Below, in pieces: positions 25,915 to 33,043 of a stretch of 64,000 nucleotides of DNA. Every line of letters starts with the position of its first letter. Position 1 is the stretch's first letter. Both the position numbers and the translations under genes were made by a program. A model generated the notes under the pieces. That model saw nothing but the letters and a program-made list of their open reading frames with translations, made no database searches and was not told where the DNA came from. This stretch comes from a bacterium MS4 (lineage in GTDB: Bacteria; Bacillota; Clostridia; Oscillospirales; Acutalibacteraceae): contig CCFG01000010.1 in the NCBI GenBank assembly GCA_000752215.1, positions 374,187 to 438,186 on the forward strand, given 5' to 3'.

Positions 25915-25999
25915 GCGCGAGTGCTGGAACTGGCAGACAGGCACGTTTGAGGGGCGTGTGTTGTATGACGTATGGGTTCAAGTCCCATCTCGCGCACCA
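25915..25999 (+). tRNA. tRNA-Leu (anticodon GAG)
   Basis: 85-nt class II tRNA. Acceptor stem GCGCGAG/CTCGCGC, D arm with GGAACTGGCAGACAGG, anticodon loop TTGAGGG with GAG at 25949-25951, a long variable arm (GTGTTGTATGACGT), T arm with TGGGTTCAAGTCCCA and an encoded CCA end. Own promoter and terminator. Confidence 0.95.
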
Positions 26000-26280
26000 A
26001 TAAAACCCGGAAGGCCGCATGAATGTTGGCTTTCCGGGCCCTTTTTTTGCATAAAAGAAGCCTCAATGGGCTTCTCGACCTGCGAGTAACATCCCGGCTT
26101 CGGGTGCCTGTAATAGTCTCGTTTTAGCGTGCACATATTATAGACTTCGGCTCCGTCAACGGCGATATAAGTTCTGCCGATACCATCATGCATACGGTAG
26201 TTCGAACTGAAAAACTTTACTCTATCTTTCAGCGAATCACAAGTGAAATTTTCCAGTTTCTTTTTGGTTTGACTCCACAT
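25978..26280 (-). pseudogene. 3'-truncated SF0329-family protein gene abutting tRNA-Leu
   Basis: Starts well (AAGGAG, then ATG at 26280) and begins MWSQTKKKLENFTCDSLKDR, with YRMHDGIGRTYIAVDGAEVYN then MCTLKRDY, the N-terminal pattern of the SF0329 family (uncharacterised, usually much longer). After about residue 60 the frame runs through the tRNA terminator and into the tRNA, giving meaningless sequence (GLPGFIGARDGT). The 3' half has been lost, so this is a remnant. The break lies close to the 3' end of a tRNA gene, a common place for integration and deletion. Confidence 0.6.
26006..26048 (+). terminator. Terminator after tRNA-Leu
   Basis: Stem CCCGGAAGGCC / GGCTTTCCGGG followed by T7. 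Confidence 0.85.
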
Positions 26281-26294
26281 TTCAGAAACTCCTT

Positions 26295-26413
26295 ATAATA
26301 ATAGGTTGATTTTCCGGAAGACCAAACAGGCAGCTATGGCCAAGAGGTCGGACCACCAGCCTCATAGACAAAGATAAAGCTTCATCGGACAAACCGGTGG
26401 GCTTTTTTAAATT
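26295..26413 (+). ncRNA. Possible small RNA upstream of the sigma-factor gene
   Basis: TTGACT then, after 19 bases, TATAAT (26295-26300) could start a transcript of about 110 nt. It ends in CATCGG ACAAA CCGGTG followed by GGGC and a T run (about 26384-26411), a plausible terminator. The middle is GC-rich and structured with no coding frame. No Rfam-like motif recognised. Confidence 0.3.
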
Positions 26414-26545
26414 TACAGGGTAGGCCCTTCTGACCGTTTATTGCAGCATAAAGAGGTAAAAAAAGTTTCGGTATCGAGAACTTTTTGCATTGCTGGTGCG
26501 TCTTTATTAACGAGACCGAACAGATGGGAAAGCGGGAGAAAAACG

Positions 26546-27022
26546 ATGCGCAAACAAATACCGGACGATTTAAAGGAATGTATCGAAAAGAACAAAGAAA
26601 GCATGTATCGCTTGGCGTACAGTTATACGAAGAGTAGGGAAGCGGCGCTGGACGTCATTCAGGAAACGGTGGTGCACGCTTTGGAAAAGGCGCATACGTT
26701 ACGGGATCCCTGTAAAATGAAGAACTGGGTTTTCCGCATACTGGTAAATGAGAGTGTCAGCTGGTATCGGAAGAATAGGCGTACGGTATCGCTTTCTGAG
26801 CAGGACGGGGTACCATTACAGGACAGCACGGCGGAAGTCGCCGAGGCGCTGGATGTTTACAGGGCCGTACAGGCGTTGAATCCAGAACTGAAAACCGTCA
26901 TAATCCTTCGGTATTATGAAGATATGCGGTTGGAAGACATCGCGAAAATTACGCATACGCCATTGAATACGGTGAAATCCCGGCTGCGGCGTGGCTTGGA
27001 CCAGATTAGAAAATACCTATAA
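26546..27022 (+). CDS. ECF sigma factor (SigV-like)
   Basis: RNA polymerase sigma factor of 158 residues. The start is ATG 26546 after CGGGAG rather than the longer frame. Region 2 (YRLAYSYTKSREAALDVIQETVVHALEK), then region 4 (LNPELKTVIILRYYEDMRLEDIAKITHTPLNTVKSRLRRGLDQIRKYL). It is followed at once by an RsiV-type anti-sigma gene, a pair known in Firmicutes to respond to lysozyme and cell-wall stress. The partner makes a SigV-like role likely. Confidence 0.9.
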   Translation: MRKQIPDDLKECIEKNKESMYRLAYSYTKSREAALDVIQETVVHALEKAHTLRDPCKMKNWVFRILVNESVSWYRKNRRTVSLSEQDGVPLQDSTAEVAEALDVYRAVQALNPELKTVIILRYYEDMRLEDIAKITHTPLNTVKSRLRRGLDQIRKYL

Positions 27023-27036
27023 GGAGGGTGTGTCTT

Positions 27037-27924
27037 ATGATGCTGGAAGATTATCTCAGAGAATCAAAAGTCTACTACCGTGAAATTCCAACCCCGGCGG
27101 AGCTGCAGGACAGAATTGCAGCTGCGTACCGCTCGTTCCGGCCGGAAACTGCCAGGGAAATGCGCGTTTTGCGGTGGATAGCGGTGTCTGCGGCGAGCAT
27201 GTTCGCAATGTTTGTTATTTTGCTCAACAGCAGCCCGGTGTTTGCCCGTTCGACTCACGGAATCCCGGTGGTGGGCGACATTGCCCGAGTCTTTACGTTT
27301 CGCGAGGATTTCAAGCAGGATCCAGGTCAGACTCTTACCGTCAGGGAGCCCAAAATTTCCGGACTGAAAAATAACGCCAATCAGAATCAAATCAATCTCC
27401 TCATTCAGACGAAGGTAGAAACGGCGCAGAAAATGCTGGAAGAGAGAAGCGAGCAGGAACGGGAAGCCTTCCTTCAGACAGGAGGCAAGGCGGAAGATTA
27501 CATTCCCGCCAAATCATCCATCACATATTCTATAAAATACAGCAATACCAAAATGCTCTCCTTTGTGTTGGACATCACATGGGATAGGGCACAATCTTCC
27601 CTGGAACAGGTTTTTTACGACCTGGACCCTAACACCGGGGCTGCATTGACACTCGAAAATCTGCTCGGCAGGGATTACAAAGCCGTGGTGGATGACAGTA
27701 TCCGTAAGCAAATGGAGGAACGCACCGCACAGCATAGCGACTGGATGTATTTTACCGGGTCCGATGGGTTTCAGGGCATTCGTCAGGACCAGAAGTTTTA
27801 TGTTAACGCGGATGGAAAGGTGGTCGTTGTGTTCGACAAATATGAGATTGCCCCCGGATTCATGGGCCCGCAGGAATTTATCATTTCTGCCGTGCAGCCG
27901 TCAGGCGCGTCCTCAGCAGGCTGA
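27037..27924 (+). CDS. Anti-sigma factor of RsiV type (DUF3298 family)
   Basis: Membrane-bound inhibitor of the upstream sigma factor. It is 295 residues from ATG 27037 with AAGGAGGG 9 bases upstream. Cytoplasmic N-terminus of about 45 residues, one helix (WIAVSAASMFAMFVILL), then a long extracellular part with the RsiV-like features TYSIKYSNTKMLSFVLDI and FYVNADGKVVVVFDKYEIAPGFMGPQEF (DUF3298). In Bacillus subtilis and Clostridioides difficile RsiV binds lysozyme and is then cleaved; the same is inferred here. Confidence 0.88.
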   Translation: MMLEDYLRESKVYYREIPTPAELQDRIAAAYRSFRPETAREMRVLRWIAVSAASMFAMFVILLNSSPVFARSTHGIPVVGDIARVFTFREDFKQDPGQTLTVREPKISGLKNNANQNQINLLIQTKVETAQKMLEERSEQEREAFLQTGGKAEDYIPAKSSITYSIKYSNTKMLSFVLDITWDRAQSSLEQVFYDLDPNTGAALTLENLLGRDYKAVVDDSIRKQMEERTAQHSDWMYFTGSDGFQGIRQDQKFYVNADGKVVVVFDKYEIAPGFMGPQEFIISAVQPSGASSAG

Positions 27925-28065
27925 TCCATGAAAGTACTCTGTTTTCCCGACGGAATCGATCCAATGTATCCTGTTCCGATACCATTGCGGCTGCACGGAA
28001 ACCCATTTATCCGGAGAGTGGCTTTCCGGGTGCAAAAATGCCGCCCGTTGAGGACGGCAAGAGAA

Positions 28066-28230
28066 TTACATGGATGGGTCGCTGTCTTTCCTGCTTCCGT
28101 TTTGAGCAGGTTTCGCAGTTTCCTTATCCTCTCTGGGGGTCGGCATTAGGATTGGTACCGGAGCCGGAACGGTTGGAATATGTGCGGGAGAAACCGAGTC
28201 CGGATCAGGCACAAGCAATTTTTCTTTCAT
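28066..28230 (-). CDS. Pro-rich hypothetical peptide, 54 aa
   Basis: Short frame with a good ribosome binding site (AAAGGAG) and ATG at 28230. The product (VPDPDSVSPAHIPTVPAPVP, then charged and polar residues) is low-complexity and rich in Pro, with no membrane segment or known motif. It lies alone after the RsiV-type gene on the opposite strand. The reading frame may be real, but there is no homology evidence. Confidence 0.4.
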   Translation of the reverse strand: MKEKLLVPDPDSVSPAHIPTVPAPVPILMPTPREDKETAKPAQNGSRKDSDPSM

Positions 28231-28282
28231 CAATTCAATCTCCTTTCGGAAATTAGCCTGTCCAAATCGCTTGGGTTTTATC

Positions 28283-28313
28283 AAAAACGGCTCTCACCGT
28301 GAAGCGAGAGCCG
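28283..28313 (-). terminator. Terminator after the flavodoxin-like gene
   Basis: Minus strand: stem CGGCTCTC / GAGAGCCG followed by TTTTTGAT, 50 bases beyond the stop of the flavodoxin-like gene. Confidence 0.75.
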
Positions 28314-28363
28314 CAAATATTATTCAAAAGATGATCTTACCGGCGACGATGGCCTCCATTACG

Positions 28364-29005
28364 TCATTTGCCTGCAAGACGGGCTCCCATTTCAAATGCT
28401 TTCCGGCAGTCAATTGGAAACTGCTCCGCTTTTACGCGGGCCTTGTGTTCCTCGCTGAACATGGATGCCTCGTATTTGGAATAGTCATTAAATTGATAGG
28501 TGTCATTGCTGGTGATAAATTCAGATGGTCCGCCCAAACGTTCCAGCAGAACTTTATAACGGTCGAACAGTACGTTGTAGCCAAGCTTTTCCATAGCGTC
28601 TTTCGGGACATTCATTGTGTAGATAAAGCCTGATGACAGTTTTCCCTGAAAGGTGGAGGGATGCCCGGTATTGTAAGTCATAGCGGAGAACAGCAGACGT
28701 TCGAGAAACAAGAGCATTTCACCCGTTATATTCGCAAAATAGATCGGTGTACCAAGCAGGAGTACATCACAGTGGATGATCTTCTCAAGTACGTCGGTCA
28801 GATCGTCCCGCATTGCACAGCGGCCCAGTGCCCCGCCTTTTCTTTTACATGCAAAACAACTGATGCAGCCTCTGTATTGCAGATCGTACAGGTGGATCAT
28901 TTCGGTCTGTGCCCCGACCGATTCCGCGCCGCCCAGCGCGTTTTGCAGCAGGGTAGCCGTATTCCACTTCTTTCTCGGACTTCCATTCACAGCGATTACG
29001 TTCAT
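28364..29005 (-). CDS. Flavodoxin-like NADPH-dependent FMN reductase family protein
   Basis: FMN-binding oxidoreductase of 213 residues. N-terminal phosphate-binding loop AVNGSPRKKWNTATLLQNAL, then a Cys motif CISCFACKRKGGALGRC typical of the iron-sulfur flavoprotein/flavodoxin group, and GTPIYFANITGEMLLFLERL. The substrate is unknown; relatives reduce quinones, nitro compounds or arsenic species. Ribosome binding site GAAAGGATG. Followed by its own terminator. Confidence 0.9.
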   Translation of the reverse strand: MNVIAVNGSPRKKWNTATLLQNALGGAESVGAQTEMIHLYDLQYRGCISCFACKRKGGALGRCAMRDDLTDVLEKIIHCDVLLLGTPIYFANITGEMLLFLERLLFSAMTYNTGHPSTFQGKLSSGFIYTMNVPKDAMEKLGYNVLFDRYKVLLERLGGPSEFITSNDTYQFNDYSKYEASMFSEEHKARVKAEQFPIDCRKAFEMGARLAGK

Positions 29006-29204
29006 AAGGGGTCATCCTTTCAAATATTTCATTGTATGGAATTATTATACTCTTCCCGTCAAGTCCCCTTATGTCTGTATGCAGTATAAAAAGAGCCATT
29101 TTGTTACAGAGCTGCTTTGGCTGTCCGTCTTCGATATGCGGCCGTACGCCGGAAACAGTACCGTAAGAACGGAACCGCCGCCCCGGAAACAAGCCGCTGA
29201 CGCA

Positions 29205-29525
29205 TTATTGAGGGGAAAGCAATTTTAAGCCGATAATTCCAGCTATGATAAAAGCAACACAGAAAATTTGGGGGATGCTGATTTGTTCATGGAAGAGAAC
29301 GATCCCTAAAATAAGCGTTCCCGCTGTACCAATTCCGGTCCATACGGCGTAAGCCGTTCCGAGGGGCAGATTTTTTAAAGACAGAGATAAAAAATAAAAG
29401 CTTGCGATCATCCCTGCCACCGTTATCACACTCGGGACAGGCTTTGTGAAGCCCTGTGAATATTTCAGGCTGACAGCCCAACATGTCTCGAAAATCCCTG
29501 CTATTGCCAACAGTAACCAATGCAT
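29205..29525 (-). CDS. SMR-family guanidinium exporter (Gdx/SugE type)
   Basis: Small multidrug-resistance-type dimeric transporter, 106 residues, with four membrane helices. The start is ATG 29525 (AAAGGAG 8 nt upstream). The signature WAVSLKYSQGFTKPVPS and Glu in GIFETCWA (the H+/substrate-binding Glu) place it with SugE/Gdx rather than EmrE. The guanidine-I riboswitch right upstream supports guanidinium as substrate, exchanged for H+. Confidence 0.92.
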   Translation of the reverse strand: MHWLLLAIAGIFETCWAVSLKYSQGFTKPVPSVITVAGMIASFYFLSLSLKNLPLGTAYAVWTGIGTAGTLILGIVLFHEQISIPQIFCVAFIIAGIIGLKLLSPQ

Positions 29526-29552
29526 GTTTTTCACTCCTTTTAAAAATGTACA

Positions 29553-29596
29553 AAAATAAAAAGCCATGGAAGATATAAAAATATCTCCCAGGCTTT
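29553..29596 (-). terminator. Riboswitch expression platform: intrinsic terminator
   Basis: Minus strand: AAAGCC-TGG-GAGATAT pairs with ATATCTTCC-ATGGCTTT, followed by TTATTTTTG. The 5' arm includes aptamer bases (AAAGCCTGGGAGA), so ligand binding should disrupt termination. Confidence 0.8.
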
Positions 29597-29680
29597 TGTC
29601 CTTCCGTGAACGCAGTATCCTGCGCGCTTTATCTCGGTGCAGACCAGCTGTTAACTGCGGAACCCTATAAAGCTTTTCCT
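29583..29680 (-). promoter_or_regulatory. Guanidine-I (ykkC) riboswitch aptamer
   Basis: Minus strand contains the family hallmarks in order: CTATAGGGTTCCGCAGT, GGTCTGCACCGAGA, then ACGGAAGGACAAAAGCCTGGGAGA. It senses guanidinium. It stands between its promoter and the Gdx-type exporter gene, as in other bacteria. Confidence 0.93.
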
Positions 29681-29709
29681 AGAATAGCAAATCCGATGAA
29701 AAATGTCAA
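29681..29709 (-). promoter_or_regulatory. Sigma-A promoter of the guanidine operon
   Basis: Minus strand TTGACA (29704-29709), 17 bp, TATTCT (29681-29686). Confidence 0.7.
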
Positions 29710-29747
29710 TATGAAAAACAATATTTGAATACAAATCCCATCGTAGA

Positions 29748-30086
29748 TTACTGCATGGACTGACATTCCCGCACGCATTTTCTGCATTCTGCGGCGCATT
29801 TCATACAGTGATCGTCTTTAAATGCTCCGCATTCCTGAGCGCACTCATTGCAAATCGTCGCGCATAGTTTGCATAATTCCATCGCATGGCAGGAATCCAC
29901 CGCCATAAAGGAGGATGCTTCCTTACAGATACAAGCACATTCATGAAGCTTGGCAATGCACTTTTTCCTGTTTGCTGCGTCGGGTTCGTCAAGGCACATT
30001 TTCATACATTCCAAACACGCCTGTGCGCATTTGTTGCATTCGTCAATGCAGGTTTGATTTTTATTATTCATATTTACAATCCCCAT
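29748..30086 (-). CDS. Four-helix bundle copper-binding protein (DUF326, Csp-like)
   Basis: 112 residues with about 20 cysteines in C-x-x-C and C-x-x-x-C patterns (CIDECNKCAQACLECMKMC, CKLCATICNECAQECG, CAAECRKCVRECQSM). This is the pattern of Csp proteins, which store Cu(I) inside a Cys-lined helical bundle. No signal peptide, so cytosolic storage is expected. Start at ATG 30086 with GGAG 8 bases upstream. Confidence 0.9.
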   Translation of the reverse strand: MGIVNMNNKNQTCIDECNKCAQACLECMKMCLDEPDAANRKKCIAKLHECACICKEASSFMAVDSCHAMELCKLCATICNECAQECGAFKDDHCMKCAAECRKCVRECQSMQ

Positions 30087-30168
30087 AAACTAACTCCTGT
30101 AGATTTTATTTCTACTATTATTTCTGAGAAGTTAAAATTTATGTGGGATGATATCCGATAGCCGTTTT

Positions 30169-30417
30169 CTATTCCTGCCACTCGTAAATGGAGAGGATAC
30201 GCGGCGTAAACTCATGAAAACGATGTTCTTCGTTCGTAAGCGAAACGAGAAAATGACCCTCGGCACGATATACGCCGCTGGTGTAAAGATGCGCTTCGGC
30301 ATCGCTTGACCGGCAAGCTCCGCAGTTTGCACAGCTGCATGCGTCCGGGTTTTCAAATTCCACCCAAACCGGTTTTCCGTTATAATCTGTTAAGTTCCGA
30401 ATCATTTTTCCCTTCAT
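30169..30417 (-). CDS. Hypothetical protein with CxCxxCxxC motif, 82 aa
   Basis: Not recognised. It has a cluster CSCANCGACRSSDAEAH near residue 27-40 that could bind a metal, in a small mixed alpha/beta protein (TDYNGKPVWVEFENPD, FTPRILSIYEW). Ribosome binding site AGGTGAT before ATG 30417. It lies 82 bases upstream of the Csp-like gene on the same strand, so a shared metal-related role is plausible but not shown. Confidence 0.65.
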   Translation of the reverse strand: MKGKMIRNLTDYNGKPVWVEFENPDACSCANCGACRSSDAEAHLYTSGVYRAEGHFLVSLTNEEHRFHEFTPRILSIYEWQE

Positions 30418-30551
30418 AATATCACCTGCCTTATTTTATTATACTTCACTTTTTCCTGATTGTACAATAATATTCTTCCCGAATAGCCGGGATGCTTCTG
30501 TTAACAGCTTCATAGACAAATCTACACCGAATTAATTAGTAAGTTTTTTTC

Positions 30552-30580
30552 TTGAAAATCATTAACCATTCTGCTATAAT
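30552..30580 (+). promoter_or_regulatory. Sigma-A promoter for an orphan small RNA
   Basis: TTGAAA (30552-30557), 17 bp, TATAAT with extended TG-C (30575-30580). Confidence 0.7.
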
Positions 30581-30586
30581 ACAATT

Positions 30587-30709
30587 AAAATTGAGCTTTT
30601 ATAATTTTGGGGGATAGGTTTGTGCACGAATCTATAATACAATAATTAGCTCAATTCACAATTTGGGACACCCTCTCAACTGCTTTCGGGCGGCTGGGAG
30701 GGATTTTTA
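30587..30709 (+). ncRNA. Candidate structured small RNA, ~125 nt
   Basis: Transcript bounded by a good promoter and a terminator (30671-30709: CCCTC...GAGGG stem with T5). A 9-bp perfect long-range stem AATTGAGCT / AGCTCAATT closes an internal hairpin GATAGGTT-TGTGCAC-GAATCTAT. No start codon with a ribosome binding site and no known riboswitch motif were recognised. The next gene starts 130 bases after the terminator, so it may be an independent RNA or a leader. Confidence 0.5.
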
Positions 30710-30843
30710 ATTAGGATTAAGGCGGCAGGACCGCCGGATTTGAACTAACTCAGAATATTAATCACTGACCAACAGCGGAAATTTGCCTATTTCTCCATTA
30801 CGCGTCATAGATTTTATAGAAATGCTTGATAGGGGGAGTTTGC

Positions 30844-31404
30844 ATGAAACTGCTTTTCTCAAAGCAGGTAAAAAGGTTCGTTGGGCTTGTAGTTGTCGTT
30901 TGTTTGCTGGTTGCGGCGCTTTTTAATACGGCGGGGTACTTCTTTCACTGCAAATATATCAGCGTTGCGGCAGCGGTAGCCGAGGTGGATCAATACGAAG
31001 TAAGGACCGGGCTTTTGATGGATGCAATGGACCGGGTAGGGGTATGCGCGCCGGAAGCAGCCGCCGTGGTATGGGCTGACGGTCTGAAAAGCAGAAGCGG
31101 GGCGATGCAATATTCCGTAATGGATTCCAGACTCAAAAAAGAGTATGTCAAACAGCTCGGCCAATACAATTCCAATTGGGTAACGGGAATGTCCAGTCCC
31201 TGGATAGAAAGCTATAAAATCACCAATCAAATGCAGATGGGAAGCGATCAATATGCGATTCAGCTTTCTTTTTCCACGGCAACATCGAGCGGTCCCGCCG
31301 GGGACTATAACGCTGCGCTGACGGTCGTCAAAGACGGCGACTTTTGGCGTATCACGAAAATATCCGCGGACGAAGGGTTACACCCGTATATGGGTGTATT
31401 ATAA
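30844..31404 (+). CDS. Membrane-anchored hypothetical protein, 186 aa
   Basis: Starts at ATG 30844 after GGGGGAG. N-terminal basic residues and a single hydrophobic helix (FVGLVVVVCLLVAALFNTAGYFF), then an extracellular domain of about 150 residues that ends with a beta-rich part (YNAALTVVKDGDFWRITKIS) like NTF2-type or DUF-type lipoprotein domains. No lipobox Cys; membrane anchoring by the helix is expected. Function unknown. A strong terminator follows. Confidence 0.75.
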   Translation: MKLLFSKQVKRFVGLVVVVCLLVAALFNTAGYFFHCKYISVAAAVAEVDQYEVRTGLLMDAMDRVGVCAPEAAAVVWADGLKSRSGAMQYSVMDSRLKKEYVKQLGQYNSNWVTGMSSPWIESYKITNQMQMGSDQYAIQLSFSTATSSGPAGDYNAALTVVKDGDFWRITKISADEGLHPYMGVL

Positions 31405-31423
31405 AAGAATAATCTAAATTATA

Positions 31424-31470
31424 AAGGCTGCCGCCAAACGACAATCATCGTTTGGCGGCAGCCTTTTATT
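31424..31470. terminator. Strong bidirectional terminator
   Basis: 18-bp perfect stem AAGGCTGCCGCCAAACGA / TCGTTTGGCGGCAGCCTT, followed by TTATT on plus and preceded by A-rich sequence on the other side. It separates the 186-aa gene from the convergent rpsD operon. Confidence 0.88.
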
Positions 31471-31520
31471 GAGAATCGTTCTATTGGCAGTTCGCTTTTT
31501 GAATTCGCCGTGGGCCTTTT

Positions 31521-32180
31521 TCAAACCAGACAGCCGGCCCTGGTATTGAGCCAGTTAAGAAACAGATATTTCGCAAACGGCTCCGTTTCGAACCGGCGGC
31601 ATAATTCATCCAATTGGGAATAGGTGTATCCGAATTCCTCCTGAAACAGTTCTTCACACCAGACCTGCTCTTTCAGATAAAAAACAACCTTTTCCACGTT
31701 GGGGAAAACGTTCAGGCTGAACAGGACGTCCTGGCATTCCCAGTAGCGGTTGAAACGGTCACAGAAGCAGCCCAGGGTAGCCCACTGCGTTTCCGCGGAA
31801 CGGCGCCATACGGCGCTCAGTTCATAGACAAAGCCGCTCATAGCCAGCCGGTGCGGAGAGTCGGACCTTCGGATCGTTTCCAGAAGCTCCGGGGGAGACT
31901 GGACCGGGGTCATCAGACGACCGTTTTCGGGATGAAGAACATAGTAACATACGGTGGGGAGAAAGACGTACTGCACAAAACCCAGCACCGATTCGATACC
32001 GGGATGGCAAGCCCAGTTGCTGTCCAGCAGGAGACGCTGTCCGTCCACCGCACAGGCATTGATAAAAACGGGAGTTTCCAGCTGCTCCGGCGGGACGAAC
32101 AGGTCGTTCCACACGTCCTGTTTTCCTAAAGTCCATTCCCAATAGCCGGGCTGCCGATATTTGCAGGACGGGCCGGGCAT
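31521..32180 (-). CDS. Hypothetical protein, 219 aa, in operon with rpsD
   Basis: Not recognised. Soluble, aromatic- and Cys-rich protein (WNDLFVPPEQLETPVFINA, then LNVFPNVEKVVFYLKEQVW and FAKYLFLNWLNTRAG). A GAGG site lies in the last codons of rpsD, and the ATG is only 5 bases after the rpsD stop, so it is cotranscribed with S4. No membrane helix or known domain is apparent. Coding potential is good (length, ribosome binding site, position). Confidence 0.72.
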   Translation of the reverse strand: MPGPSCKYRQPGYWEWTLGKQDVWNDLFVPPEQLETPVFINACAVDGQRLLLDSNWACHPGIESVLGFVQYVFLPTVCYYVLHPENGRLMTPVQSPPELLETIRRSDSPHRLAMSGFVYELSAVWRRSAETQWATLGCFCDRFNRYWECQDVLFSLNVFPNVEKVVFYLKEQVWCEELFQEEFGYTYSQLDELCRRFETEPFAKYLFLNWLNTRAGCLV

Positions 32181-32185
32181 GGCGG

Positions 32186-32779
32186 TTACCTCGAGTAGTG
32201 CTCGACAACCAGCTGATCGTCGATTTCCACGGGGATTTCGTCCCGGAGGGGCAGGCGGAGAAGCGTGCCGCTGAAAGCGTTGAAATCCCGTGTCACATAA
32301 GGCACGGCAAATCCCTTTCCCTCCAGAAAATTAGCGCGGAACGCTTCGTTGCTTCTGGATTTCTCACGAAGGGAAACCACGTCGTCCGGTTGGATCGTAT
32401 AGGATGGAATTGTGATTTTTTGGCCGTTTACCAGAATATGGCCGTGCGTTACCTGCTGGCGCGCCAAACGGATGGAATTGGCGAAGCCGATCCGGTATAC
32501 CATATTGTCCAGACGGCGCTCCAGCGTTTGCAGCAGGGCGTCGCCCGTTTTTCCCGGAGCCCTTTCCGCCGCGGAATAATAACGCATCATCTGCTTTTCC
32601 AGAATTCCGTAGTATGCCTTGACTTTTTGCTTTTCGATCAGCTGCAGGCCGTATTCCGAAACCTTCCTTCTCTTACTGAAGGCCGGTGCGTTTGCCCTCT
32701 TCATCGCCTTTGGGTGTCCGCAGATGTTTACCCCCAAATGTCTGCATTCCTTGAAACGGGGGCCTCTTCTTGTTGCCAT
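32186..32779 (-). CDS. rpsD: 30S ribosomal protein S4
   Basis: Primary 16S rRNA-binding protein that starts small-subunit assembly, and a translational regulator. It is 197 residues. N-terminus ATRRGPRFKECRHLG, S4 RNA-binding domain with RLARQQVTHGHILVNGQKITIPSYTIQPDDVVSL near 90-130, as usual. It stands alone here, not in the main ribosomal-protein operon, the usual place in many Firmicutes. The leader contains a small hairpin (GTTAG/CTAAC, 32826-32842) that may serve feedback. Confidence 0.97.
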   Translation of the reverse strand: MATRRGPRFKECRHLGVNICGHPKAMKRANAPAFSKRRKVSEYGLQLIEKQKVKAYYGILEKQMMRYYSAAERAPGKTGDALLQTLERRLDNMVYRIGFANSIRLARQQVTHGHILVNGQKITIPSYTIQPDDVVSLREKSRSNEAFRANFLEGKGFAVPYVTRDFNAFSGTLLRLPLRDEIPVEIDDQLVVEHYSR

Positions 32780-32876
32780 TCTTGTTCGTCTCCTTTATCT
32801 GTTTCATTTCATGTTGCCTTCAAACAAGTTAGTCTTGTCTAACTACAGGGCCACATAACATATTTTTAACGAAATT

Positions 32877-32905
32877 ATTATAGCAGATTTGTAAAATCAT
32901 GGCAA
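32877..32905 (-). promoter_or_regulatory. Sigma-A promoter for rpsD
   Basis: Minus strand TTGCCA (32900-32905), 17 bp, TATAAT with extended TGC (32877-32882). Confidence 0.65.
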
Positions 32906-32965
32906 GGCGAAAATCAAAAGAAGCGAGAAAATGGTTTTTTGATGGATCAATAATAGCAAAAGGAG

Positions 32966-32992
32966 TCCTGCCGCTGTGTTCGGCGGCAGGAC
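32966..32992. terminator. Terminator between the MFS gene and rpsD
   Basis: Stem GTCCTGCCGC / GCGGCAGGAC with a T run on both strands (CCTTTTT and TCCTTTTG). It ends transcription of the minus-strand MFS gene before rpsD. Confidence 0.75.
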
Positions 32993-33043
32993 CCTTTTTC
33001 GGAGCGTTTGTTGAGCAAGGGTTAAACAGAGTTTTTATCAAGC

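Noticed and set aside
28845..29192. Minus-strand frame upstream of the flavodoxin-like gene
   Set aside because: Overlaps the flavodoxin-like gene in another frame; no start signal or recognisable protein.
30587..30709. 6S RNA as identity of the orphan RNA
   Set aside because: Too short (about 125 nt against about 190) and lacks the long open-promoter-like bulge structure.
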